A DNA stretch of 25,244 nucleotides from CAZEFK01 sp964511405. Lineage in GTDB: Bacteria > Pseudomonadota > Alphaproteobacteria > Elsterales > Elsteraceae. Positions 13,330 to 19,596 of this stretch are shown here, piece by piece. The number at the start of each line of letters is the position of its first letter. Position 1 is the stretch's first letter. A program made the translations under genes and the position numbers. The stretch is taken from contig CAZEFK010000106.1 in NCBI GenBank assembly GCA_964511405.1, positions 1 through 25,244 on the forward strand, given 5' to 3'. The notes below the pieces were generated by a model that saw only the letters and a list, made by a program, of their open reading frames with translations, ran no database searches and was not told the DNA's origin.

Positions 13330-15515
13330 CGGCCCTCCTCCCGGTTCGCAGACCGCATGGCCTGCCAGATCGTCTCGGATGTCAGCGGCAGGTCGAGATG
13401 CTCGACCCCCAGCGGCGCCAGGGCGTCGAGCACCGCGCCCAGCACCGCCGGCGGTACCGCGATCGCGCCCGCCTCGCCCACGCCCTTGGCGCCCAGGGGG
13501 TTCGCCGCCGACGGCAGCGGCCGCGCCGCCAGCTCGACCGGCGGCATGTCCGATGCCCGCGGCAGGGCGTAGTCCATCAGCGACCCGGTCAGCAGCTGAC
13601 CGGCCCCGTCATGGACCACCCGCTCCATCAGCGCCTCGCCCAGCCCCTGCGCCAAGCCGCCCAGGAGCTGGCCCTCGACCAGCCGCGGATTGACCACGCG
13701 GCCGGGATCGTCGACCCAGACGATGCGCTCGACCGTCGGTACGCCGGTGTCGCGGTCGACCCGTGCGACGGCGATGCAGCAGCCGCTGCCCCAGGCCGCG
13801 CGCGTGGCCTCGTGGACCAGCTCGACCTCGAGGCCGGCGCGGATATCGGGATCCGCGGCCAGCATCACCCAATCCGGCGGATCGCCGTAGGCCCGGGCGC
13901 GCTCGCGCAACTGCTTGGCCGCGCGCAAGAGCGCGCTGCCGCCGATCGGGGTGCTGCGGCTGGCCAAGGCGCCGATCCCGGCTGGCGTCGCATCGGTGTC
14001 GCCATGGCGCACCACCACCCGCTCCGGGCCGATCTCGAGCGCGCCGGCTACGATCTGCGCCGCCGCGGTCTCGCGGCCCTGGCCCTGGGCCGTGCTGCCG
14101 GTGGCGGCCTCGATGCGGCCGTCGGGCAGCAGGCGCAAGCGGGCGCTTTCCCAGCCCTCGCCGCAGGGCTCGGCATAAAGGGCAATGCCGACACCGACCA
14201 GCTCGCCGGCCCGGCGGCGCTCGGCCTGGGCGGCGCGCAGCCCGGCATAGCCGGCGCGCTCGGCCGACGCCGCCAGCAGGCCCGGGAAATCGGCGCTGTC
14301 CATGAGGTCGCCGGCGGCGGTGCGGTGCGCCCCGGACGCGGCATTGCGCCGGCGGATCTCCAGCGGGTCCAGGCCCAGCCGCGCCGCCGCGCGGTCCATC
14401 AGCCGCTCCATCAGCAGCGCCGCCTCGGGCCGGCCGGCCCCGCGATAGATGCCCATGGCCGCCGTGTCGTCGGCCGCCGCCCACATCCGCACGTCGGCGG
14501 CGCCGACCCGGTAGGGGCCGGGCAGGATGCGCGCGGCGTTGCGCGCCGGCACGGCGGCGCTGTAGGGCAGCCGGTGTCCGAGCGGGAAGGCCAGGCGCGC
14601 GCGCAGTCCCAGCAGCCGGCCGTCGGCGGCGAAGGCGCCTGACGCCGCCAGGGCCGCGCCGCGGCCATGCGTGCCCGCCACCAGGTCGTCCTGACGGCTG
14701 CCGCGCCAGCGCACCGCGGCGCTGAGCCGCCACGCCGCCCAGGCGACCAGCAGCTCCTCGGGATGGATCGACGCGCGCGCGCCGAACGCCCCGCCGACAT
14801 CGGGCGCGATGACCCGCACCAGCGCCGGGTCGAGGCCGAGCACCGCGGCGATGTCGGCACGAGCCCGATGCGGCGCCTGGGTCCCGAGCCACACGGTCAG
14901 GCGGCCGTCATCCCAGACCGCCAGCGCCGAGCGCGGCTCCAGCGGGCTCGGCGCCAGCCGCGCCTGCTCCAACCGGACCGCGACCACGGCCGCCGCGCTG
15001 CGCTCCGCGGCTTCGACGTCGCCGACGGTCCAGGCCTGGGCAAAGGCCGCGCCATCGGGCCCGGCATCGAGCAACCGGCCGGCGCCGTGCAGCACGGCCG
15101 GCTCGGCGTCGGCCTCGACCACAACTGCTTCGGCGGCGTCCAAGGCCGCCGCAGCCGACACGGCGATGACGGCGGCGACCGGCTGGCCGACCGCATGCAC
15201 GGCACCGTCGGCGAGCAGGGCGAAAGGCGGCGCCACCAGGTCCGGGACCAGCGGGTTGATCGCCGGTGCGCCATGGCTGCCGAGGTCGGCGGCGGTGATC
15301 ACGGCACGCACGCCGGGCAGCGCCCGGGCCGCCGCGCCATCGACCCGCCGCAGCGCGGCCCGGGCGTGCTGGCTGCGCACGATGGCCAGGTGCAGGCAGC
15401 CGGGATGGTCGATGTCGTCGACGAAGCGCCCGGCCCCGGTCAGCAGCCGCGCATCCTCGACCCGGGGCAGCGGGGCGCCGATGGCGGAGTCGGTTCGGGC
15501 GGGCAGGTCGGGCAT
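13326..15515 (-). CDS. Xanthine dehydrogenase-family molybdopterin-binding subunit
   Basis: This 729-residue protein is a molybdenum-hydroxylase large subunit (xanthine dehydrogenase/CoxL-like), which binds the molybdopterin cofactor and adds oxygen from water to an aromatic or N-heteroaromatic carbon or an aldehyde. It starts with PRVEDARLLTGAGRFVDDI, a family hallmark. The cofactor loop is DVGGAFGARASIHPEE (238-253). Instead of the AYRCSFR of true CO dehydrogenases it has IYRGAGRPEA (355-364). The catalytic Glu681 is in GAKGVGEAG. It is the first gene of the operon; the ATG at 15515 is chosen over a GTG at 15533. The [2Fe-2S] and FAD subunits it would need are not next to it, which is unusual. 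The operon lies 70 bases from the divergent LysR gene. Confidence 0.92.
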   Translation of the reverse strand: MPDLPARTDSAIGAPLPRVEDARLLTGAGRFVDDIDHPGCLHLAIVRSQHARAALRRVDGAAARALPGVRAVITAADLGSHGAPAINPLVPDLVAPPFALLADGAVHAVGQPVAAVIAVSAAAALDAAEAVVVEADAEPAVLHGAGRLLDAGPDGAAFAQAWTVGDVEAAERSAAAVVAVRLEQARLAPSPLEPRSALAVWDDGRLTVWLGTQAPHRARADIAAVLGLDPALVRVIAPDVGGAFGARASIHPEELLVAWAAWRLSAAVRWRGSRQDDLVAGTHGRGAALAASGAFAADGRLLGLRARLAFPLGHRLPYSAAVPARNAARILPGPYRVGAADVRMWAAADDTAAMGIYRGAGRPEAALLMERLMDRAAARLGLDPLEIRRRNAASGAHRTAAGDLMDSADFPGLLAASAERAGYAGLRAAQAERRRAGELVGVGIALYAEPCGEGWESARLRLLPDGRIEAATGSTAQGQGRETAAAQIVAGALEIGPERVVVRHGDTDATPAGIGALASRSTPIGGSALLRAAKQLRERARAYGDPPDWVMLAADPDIRAGLEVELVHEATRAAWGSGCCIAVARVDRDTGVPTVERIVWVDDPGRVVNPRLVEGQLLGGLAQGLGEALMERVVHDGAGQLLTGSLMDYALPRASDMPPVELAARPLPSAANPLGAKGVGEAGAIAVPPAVLGAVLDALAPLGVEHLDLPLTSETIWQAMRSANREEGR

Positions 15516-15539
15516 GGCGTCATGGCACCGCACCCGCGC

Positions 15540-15575
15540 TTATGAGACAATCGGTATTTTCCGATCGACTCATAA
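15540..15575. promoter_or_regulatory. Nested inverted repeat, likely LysR operator
   Basis: TTATGAG (15540-15546) pairs with CTCATAA (15569-15575), and inside them ATCGG (15550-15554) pairs with CCGAT (15561-15565) around a six-base AT-rich centre. The whole 36-bp element lies between the divergent LysR gene and the molybdenum-hydroxylase operon. LysR regulators typically bind such interrupted dyads with a T-N11-A core. It ends nine bases before the LysR start, so it could give both autoregulation and control of the operon. Confidence 0.65.
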
Positions 15576-15584
15576 AGCCAGATC

Positions 15585-16553
15585 ATGAATGTCACGCTTC
15601 GCCAGCTTCAGGCCCTGCTGGCCGTCGCCGAGCAGGGCAGCTTCAGCCGAGCGGCCGAGCGGCTGCATGTGACGCAATCGGCGGTGTCGGTGCTGGTGCG
15701 CGAGCTGGAGCGCGAGCTGCGCCTGCGCCTGTTCGACCGCACCACGCGCCGCGTCGAGCCGACGCCGGCCGGCGCCGCCTTCGCGGCCCAGGCGGCCAAG
15801 CTGGTCGCCGACCTGGATCTGGCCGTGCGCCACGCCCATGATTTGGCCGAGCTCCGGCGCGGGCGTCTGACCGTGGCGGCGCCGCCGCTGCTGGCCGCAA
15901 CCCTGCTGCCCGGCGCCATCGCGGCGTTCCGGTCCAGCCATCCCGGCGTCCGGGTCGAGCTGGTCGACACCCGCACCGACCTGATCGTGGCCCAGGTGCG
16001 CGCCGGCGAGGCCGACCTGGGCGTCGGCACCTTCCAGGCCGGCGAGGACGGGATCGAGCGCGTCCACCTCGCCGCCGACCGGCTGGTCGCGGTGTGCCCG
16101 GGCGGCCATGCCCTGGCCGGCGCCGCCCCCCTGCCCTGGCCGGCGCTCGCCGGCTGGCCCCTGATCACGCTGACCCGCGACAGCGGCATCCGCAGCCTGG
16201 TCGAGTACGGGTTCGAGGCGGCCGGCGCCGCCCTGGACATCGCCTTCGAGGTCAACCAGATCACCACGGCGCTGGCGCTGGCCGCGGCGGGCCTGGGCGT
16301 CGCCGTGCTGCCGGCCTATGCCATGGCGTCACCGCAATCGGCGGGCCTCATGGCACGGCCGCTGGAGGCGCCGGCGGTGGTCCGCGACGTGGTCGCGATT
16401 CACCGCAGCGGCCGCGCGCTGGCGCCGGCCGCCGCCGCCTTCGTCACGGCGCTCGGCGGCTGGGTGGCCGGCATCGGCGACCGGCCGCCGGCTATTTCGA
16501 GTGCGCCGCCTGCCAAGCGGCGAAGGCGCGCTCCAGCAGCTCGACCTTCTTGA
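15585..16553 (+). CDS. LysR family transcriptional regulator
   Basis: This is a 322-residue LysR-type regulator. The N-terminal winged helix-turn-helix covers about residues 3-62 (LRQLQALLAVAEQGSFSRAA, then LHVTQSAVSVLVRELERELR and LRLFDRTTRRVEPTPAG). The effector domain follows with LTVAAPPLLAATLLPGAIAA and VRVELVDTRTDLIVAQVRAG. It is divergent from the nine-gene catabolic operon and most likely activates it in response to the imported compound or a pathway intermediate. Its last 62 bases overlap the convergent RHH gene; the C-terminal tail (AKRRRRAPAARPS) is outside the family fold and basic. Start at ATG 15585; the ribosome binding site is weak. The inducer is unknown. Confidence 0.92.
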   Translation: MNVTLRQLQALLAVAEQGSFSRAAERLHVTQSAVSVLVRELERELRLRLFDRTTRRVEPTPAGAAFAAQAAKLVADLDLAVRHAHDLAELRRGRLTVAAPPLLAATLLPGAIAAFRSSHPGVRVELVDTRTDLIVAQVRAGEADLGVGTFQAGEDGIERVHLAADRLVAVCPGGHALAGAAPLPWPALAGWPLITLTRDSGIRSLVEYGFEAAGAALDIAFEVNQITTALALAAAGLGVAVLPAYAMASPQSAGLMARPLEAPAVVRDVVAIHRSGRALAPAAAAFVTALGGWVAGIGDRPPAISSAPPAKRRRRAPAARPS

Positions 16554-16794
16554 TGTCCTCGGCCGCGGCGGCCTGCTTGAACGCCTTGCGGAACTCCGGC
16601 GTGACCCGGAAGTTCAGCGGCTTGACCCGCGCCGAAGGCGCCTTGGCCTTGGACGGCTTGGCCTGAGCCGAGTCGGCGGCGGCAGGCGCGGCGGCGGCCG
16701 TCGTCGGCTTGGCAGCGGCGCGTCGGCTGCGCGCCGGCTTGGGGGTCGCATCGGCGCTGTGCGCCGGTTTGGGGGTCGCGTCGGCCTCGGTCAT
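16492..16794 (-). CDS. RHH-type small DNA-binding protein with Ala/Pro/Lys tail
   Basis: This 100-residue protein starts at the ATG at 16794, with a strong AGGAGG-type site just upstream. Residues 1-55 are low-complexity Ala/Pro/Lys and contain a ten-residue tandem repeat (DATPKPAHSA / DATPKPARSR). The C-terminal part KPLNFRVTPEFRKAFKQAAA and EDIKKVELLERAFAAWQ looks like a strand plus two helices, as in ribbon-helix-helix proteins. The basic tail could bind DNA without sequence specificity, like histone-H1-like bacterial proteins. No toxin gene accompanies it. It overlaps the LysR 3' end. Two 14-bp direct repeats lie about 60 bases upstream and might be its own operator. The function is inferred from shape only. 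Confidence 0.65.
   Translation of the reverse strand: MTEADATPKPAHSADATPKPARSRRAAAKPTTAAAAPAAADSAQAKPSKAKAPSARVKPLNFRVTPEFRKAFKQAAAAEDIKKVELLERAFAAWQAAHSK
16731..16785. repeat. Tandem 30-bp-period repeat inside the RHH gene
   Basis: Two 25-bp units, 16731-16755 and 16761-16785, match at 23 of 25 positions at a 30-bp period. They encode two copies of a ten-residue unit (DATPKPA plus three residues) near the protein's N-terminus. The near-identity at DNA level suggests a recent slippage duplication. Confidence 0.8.
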
Positions 16795-16852
16795 GGCACC
16801 TCCTTCATCCCGGCGGCACCCATGCCACCGTCCGGAATCGTTAAGTCGAACC

Positions 16853-16890
16853 GTGCTTTCGTGCAATCCGTTTTGCGTGCTTTTGTGCAA
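16853..16890. promoter_or_regulatory. Pair of 14-bp direct repeats in a divergent promoter region
   Basis: GTGCTTTCGTGCAA (16853-16866) and GTGCTTTTGTGCAA (16877-16890) differ at one base and start 24 bp apart, about two helical turns. They lie between the divergent RHH gene (start 16794) and the Tat-SDR gene (start 16976). Ribbon-helix-helix dimers often bind repeated short boxes on one helix face, so this is a plausible operator for the neighbouring RHH protein. No consensus promoter could be assigned with confidence. Confidence 0.5.
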
Positions 16891-16975
16891 GAAGGCGAGC
16901 CGTCACCGCCCTGGTCCCCGTCGAACTCCGGCGGGCCGCGGTCGTTCCGGCGTGATGGCAGTCCGGAGGACGCAC

Positions 16976-17980
16976 ATGAGCAGCGATCGGAGCACCCTCA
17001 TGACCCGCCGGCACCTGGTCGGCGGCGGCGGCATCGGACTGGCCGCCGCGGCGGCGGGGGCGGCGCAGGCGCAGACCACGAGCCAGCCTGCCGCCGCGCC
17101 GGCCATCGACGATCCGCGCACCAAGTGCCCAAAGCCGCCGTTCCGGCCACAGACGCAGCCCTGGCCGGGCTTGGCACGCGACATGGATCCGCGGCCGGAC
17201 CACGGCGAGACCAGCTATCGCGGCTCCGGCCGGCTCGCCGGCCGCAAGGCGCTCATCACCGGCGGCGATTCAGGGATGGGCCGGGCCGCCGCGATCGCCT
17301 ATGCCCGCGAGGGCGCCGACGTGGCGATCAACTACTTCCCCACCGAAGAGCCGGACGCCCAGGAGGTGATACGCCTGATCGCGGCCGCCGGGCGGACCGG
17401 GGCCGCGCTGCCGGGCGACCTGCGGACCGAAGCGTTCTGCCAGGCGCTGGTCGCCAGCGCCGTCCAGCGCCTGGGCGGACTCGACATCGTCGTGTGCAAT
17501 GCCGCGCGGCAGCAGTCGAAGCCGTCGATCCTCGACATCTCGACCGAGGACTTCGACGCCACGATGAAGACCAACATCTACGCGCCGTTCTGGATCATCA
17601 AGGCCGCCCTGCCGCATCTGAAGCCGGGCGCGGCCATCATCGCCACGGCGTCGGAACAGGCTTACGACCCGTCGCCCGACCTCTACGACTACGCCCAGAC
17701 CAAGGCGGCGACCATGAACTACGTGAAGTCGCTGGCCAAGCAGCTCGGCCCCAAGGGCATCCGGGTCAACGGCGTGGCGCCGGGCCCCGTGTGGACACCC
17801 TTGCAGGTCAGCGGCGGCGCGTCGGACCGGAAATACGAAAACTTCGGCAAGACCACCGTGCTCGGCCGGCCGGGCCAGCCCGTCGAGCTGGCGTCGATCT
17901 ATGTCCAGCTCGCCGCGGCGGACGCGAGCTTCGCCACGGGCAACATCTACGGATCGGGCGGCGGCCGGGGCCAGCCGTAG
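16976..17980 (+). CDS. SDR family oxidoreductase with Tat-like leader
   Basis: This 334-residue SDR starts at the ATG at 16976 after a GGAGGA site. The leader has twin arginines (MTRRHLVGGGGIGLAAAAAG) and a cleavage-like AQAQ, so export of the folded, cofactor-loaded enzyme by the Tat system is plausible. The mature part has a Pro-rich start and then ALITGGDSGMGRAAA (92-106), NAAR (175-178), Ser226, and Tyr239/Lys243 in YAQTK. The arrangement PWPGLARDMDPRPDHGE before the Rossmann fold is like the YghA/general-stress-protein-39 type of SDR, which usually have a long N-terminal extension. Substrate unknown; it may handle aldehydes or sugars at the cell surface. It ends 13 bases from a convergent gene. 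Confidence 0.9.
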   Translation: MSSDRSTLMTRRHLVGGGGIGLAAAAAGAAQAQTTSQPAAAPAIDDPRTKCPKPPFRPQTQPWPGLARDMDPRPDHGETSYRGSGRLAGRKALITGGDSGMGRAAAIAYAREGADVAINYFPTEEPDAQEVIRLIAAAGRTGAALPGDLRTEAFCQALVASAVQRLGGLDIVVCNAARQQSKPSILDISTEDFDATMKTNIYAPFWIIKAALPHLKPGAAIIATASEQAYDPSPDLYDYAQTKAATMNYVKSLAKQLGPKGIRVNGVAPGPVWTPLQVSGGASDRKYENFGKTTVLGRPGQPVELASIYVQLAAADASFATGNIYGSGGGRGQP

Positions 17981-17993
17981 CGGGTTGCGGTGC

Positions 17994-18269
17994 TCACCCG
18001 ACCAGATCGCGGTGCTCCGGGTGCCGCTGCAGCCACAGGGCGGCGTAGCTGCAGTGCGGCAACACGGTCAGGCCGCCGGCGCGGGCGATCGCCATGATGC
18101 CGGCCATCAGGCGGCCGGCGGCCCCGGTGCCGCGCAGGGCCGGCGGCGCCTCGACATGGCGGATGACCAGCCGGCGGCCGTCGCGTCCATAGGTGGCGAA
18201 CGCGACCTGGCCGTCGACCTCCAGCTCGAAGCGGCTGGCGTCAGGGTTGTCGCGGACGGGGTCGGTCAT
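17994..18269 (-). CDS. GCN5-related N-acetyltransferase-like small protein
   Basis: This 91-residue protein resembles the short GNAT family (YjdJ-like, Pfam Acetyltransf_CG). The core shows RFELEVDGQVAFATYGRDGR (beta strands), VIRHVEAPPALRGTGAAGRL with the RGTGAAGRL acetyl-CoA pyrophosphate loop, and LTVLPHCSYAALWLQRHPEH at the end. These small proteins lack the N-terminal part of full GNAT enzymes; their substrates are mostly unknown. The start is ATG 18269. It runs in the same direction as the upstream PPC gene, 48 bases away, and may share a transcript with it. Confidence 0.88.
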   Translation of the reverse strand: MTDPVRDNPDASRFELEVDGQVAFATYGRDGRRLVIRHVEAPPALRGTGAAGRLMAGIMAIARAGGLTVLPHCSYAALWLQRHPEHRDLVG

Positions 18270-18317
18270 GGCGGCTCCTCGGCTTGGCCCCGGGGTCCGG
18301 CCCCGGCGTCCGCCAGT

Positions 18318-18767
18318 CTAGCCGGCACCCAGCGCCGGATCGATCAGCGCCAGCCCGCTCTCGGGATCCTGGCGCTTGCGCAGATGGGCCGGCGCCTCGG
18401 TCACGATCACCTCCAGGGTCGGCCGCACCTCGGCGTCCAGCAGATGGCCGCCCACCGCCGCGCCATCGGATCGGCCGCACACCACATGGACGTGCAGCGC
18501 CGGCCCGCCGGCCGGGCCCAGCGCGACATCGCCGACCAGCGACAGCACTTCGACCTGCTCGGCCACCGGGATCCGGCGGTACTGCTTGCGCTCCCAATCG
18601 AAATATCCCAGCGTCGCCGACCGGAACGCGCCGATCCCGGTCAGTTGCGCCGCGGTCAGCCGCGCCTCGCGCGCAAAGCGGCCGAGGCAGCCGACGGCCT
18701 CGTCGCCGGTCTCCAGCACCACGGCGTAGCAGCGCAGCGGGCCGTCCTCGAGCAGCTTGGTCTTCAT
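18318..18767 (-). CDS. PPC/DUF296 domain protein
   Basis: This 149-residue single-domain protein belongs to the PPC (DUF296) family, known in plants from AT-hook proteins and in bacteria as stand-alone trimers of unclear role. Typical segments are RCYAVVLETGDEAVGCLGRF, LTGIGAFRSATLGYFDWERK, and LHVHVVCGRSDGAAVGGHLL, whose histidines form a proposed metal site. The ending LEVIVTEAPAHLRKRQDPES is also typical. There is no AT-hook, so DNA binding is not implied. Start at ATG 18767. It is divergent from the mazEF pair, 108 bases away. Confidence 0.9.
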   Translation of the reverse strand: MKTKLLEDGPLRCYAVVLETGDEAVGCLGRFAREARLTAAQLTGIGAFRSATLGYFDWERKQYRRIPVAEQVEVLSLVGDVALGPAGGPALHVHVVCGRSDGAAVGGHLLDAEVRPTLEVIVTEAPAHLRKRQDPESGLALIDPALGAG

Positions 18768-18847
18768 GGGGCGGCAACGGTGCCGGCGTCGGCGGGTTTC
18801 CGGACGGTGCCGGGACATACCGTTCCAAACCCGCACGCCGCATGATA

Positions 18848-18861
18848 AGTTACATGTAACT
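18848..18861. promoter_or_regulatory. Perfect palindrome upstream of mazE, likely autoregulatory operator
   Basis: AGTTACATGTAACT is a perfect 14-bp palindrome ending 14 bases before the mazE start. It sits directly ahead of the GGAG ribosome binding site at 18863-18866. Toxin-antitoxin operons are commonly repressed by the antitoxin or the complex at such sites, so this is the best operator candidate. Confidence 0.6.
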
Positions 18862-18875
18862 CGGAGACAAAAATC

Positions 18876-19100
18876 GTGGTGCACGCCAGGGACGCAAAGC
18901 CAACGCGCGTGAAGGTGCAGCAGCATCGCAACCGATTACGGGCTCAGGGGCTGCGGCCAATCCAGATTTGGGTGCCGGACGTGCGCGCGCCGTCTTTCCG
19001 AGTGGAGGCCCACCGGCAATCCATGGCCGTGGCAGCGAGCGACCATGCAGCCGAGAACCAGGCGTTCATCGACACCGTCTCCGATTGGCCCGAGGAATGA
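18876..19100 (+). CDS. mazE: MazE-like antitoxin (DUF3018)
   Basis: This 74-residue protein matches the DUF3018 antitoxin MazE-like family: TRVKVQQHRNRLRAQGLRPI, then QIWVPDVRAPSFRVEAHRQS and a C-terminal acidic tail (FIDTVSDWPEE) that probably blocks the toxin. The start is one of two GTG codons, 18876 or 18879, after GGAG. Its stop overlaps the toxin start as ATGA, so translation is coupled. It would bind and neutralise MazF and repress the operon, probably at the palindrome just upstream. Confidence 0.88.
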   Translation: MVHARDAKPTRVKVQQHRNRLRAQGLRPIQIWVPDVRAPSFRVEAHRQSMAVAASDHAAENQAFIDTVSDWPEE

Positions 19101-19453
19101 GGCGTGGAGACATTTGGACCGTCTCCGGCGGCAAGGATTATGCGGGCAAGCCGCGCCCCGTCGTCGTCGTCCAGGACGACGCCTTCGACGCGACCGACTC
19201 GATCACAATTTGTGCGTTCACGACCGACCCGACCGAAGCGCCCCTGTTTCGGCTTCCTGTCGAGCCGAACGAGCGCAATGGGCTGCGTTCCTCCTCCCGG
19301 CTGATGGTGGATAAGATCACCACCGTCCCGAAGTCCAAGATCGGCGAGCGGATCGGTCGGCTCGACGACGAGGACGTGGTCCGGCTCAACCGGGCCGTGA
19401 TGGTGTTCGTCGGTTTGGCGGTGTCACCGAGAACGGGCCGGACCGGGGAATGA
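19097..19453 (+). CDS. mazF: MazF/PemK-type toxin, endoribonuclease
   Basis: This 118-residue protein has the PemK/MazF fold signature: MRRGDIWTVSGG at the N-terminus, GKPRPVVVVQDDAF (17-30), ITICAFTTDP, NGLRSSSRLMVDKITTVPKS and KIGERIGRLDDEDV. The conserved Arg in KPRPVVVVQ and Ser/Thr of the TTD region are the usual catalytic residues. Such toxins cut mRNA at short motifs and slow growth under stress. The start at 19097 is fixed by the four-base overlap with mazE. It ends 143 bases before the RTX gene; I see nothing assignable in that gap. Confidence 0.9.
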   Translation: MRRGDIWTVSGGKDYAGKPRPVVVVQDDAFDATDSITICAFTTDPTEAPLFRLPVEPNERNGLRSSSRLMVDKITTVPKSKIGERIGRLDDEDVVRLNRAVMVFVGLAVSPRTGRTGE

Positions 19454-19596
19454 GCAGCGCCGCGGCCTAGGTGCATCCGGGCACGTCGCAGTGCGATAAC
19501 GAGCCAGGCCCACCAGTCCCCGATCGCGCTGGCGAACCCGGCCGAATTGCGCGACCATAACCGGGCGTCGAGCCATCGTCCTGGAGCCTCCAAGCG

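Noticed and set aside
19454..19596. Possible small gene between mazF and the RTX gene
   Set aside because: No frame with a start, ribosome binding site and sensible composition was found; only the RTX leader with GGAG is supportable.
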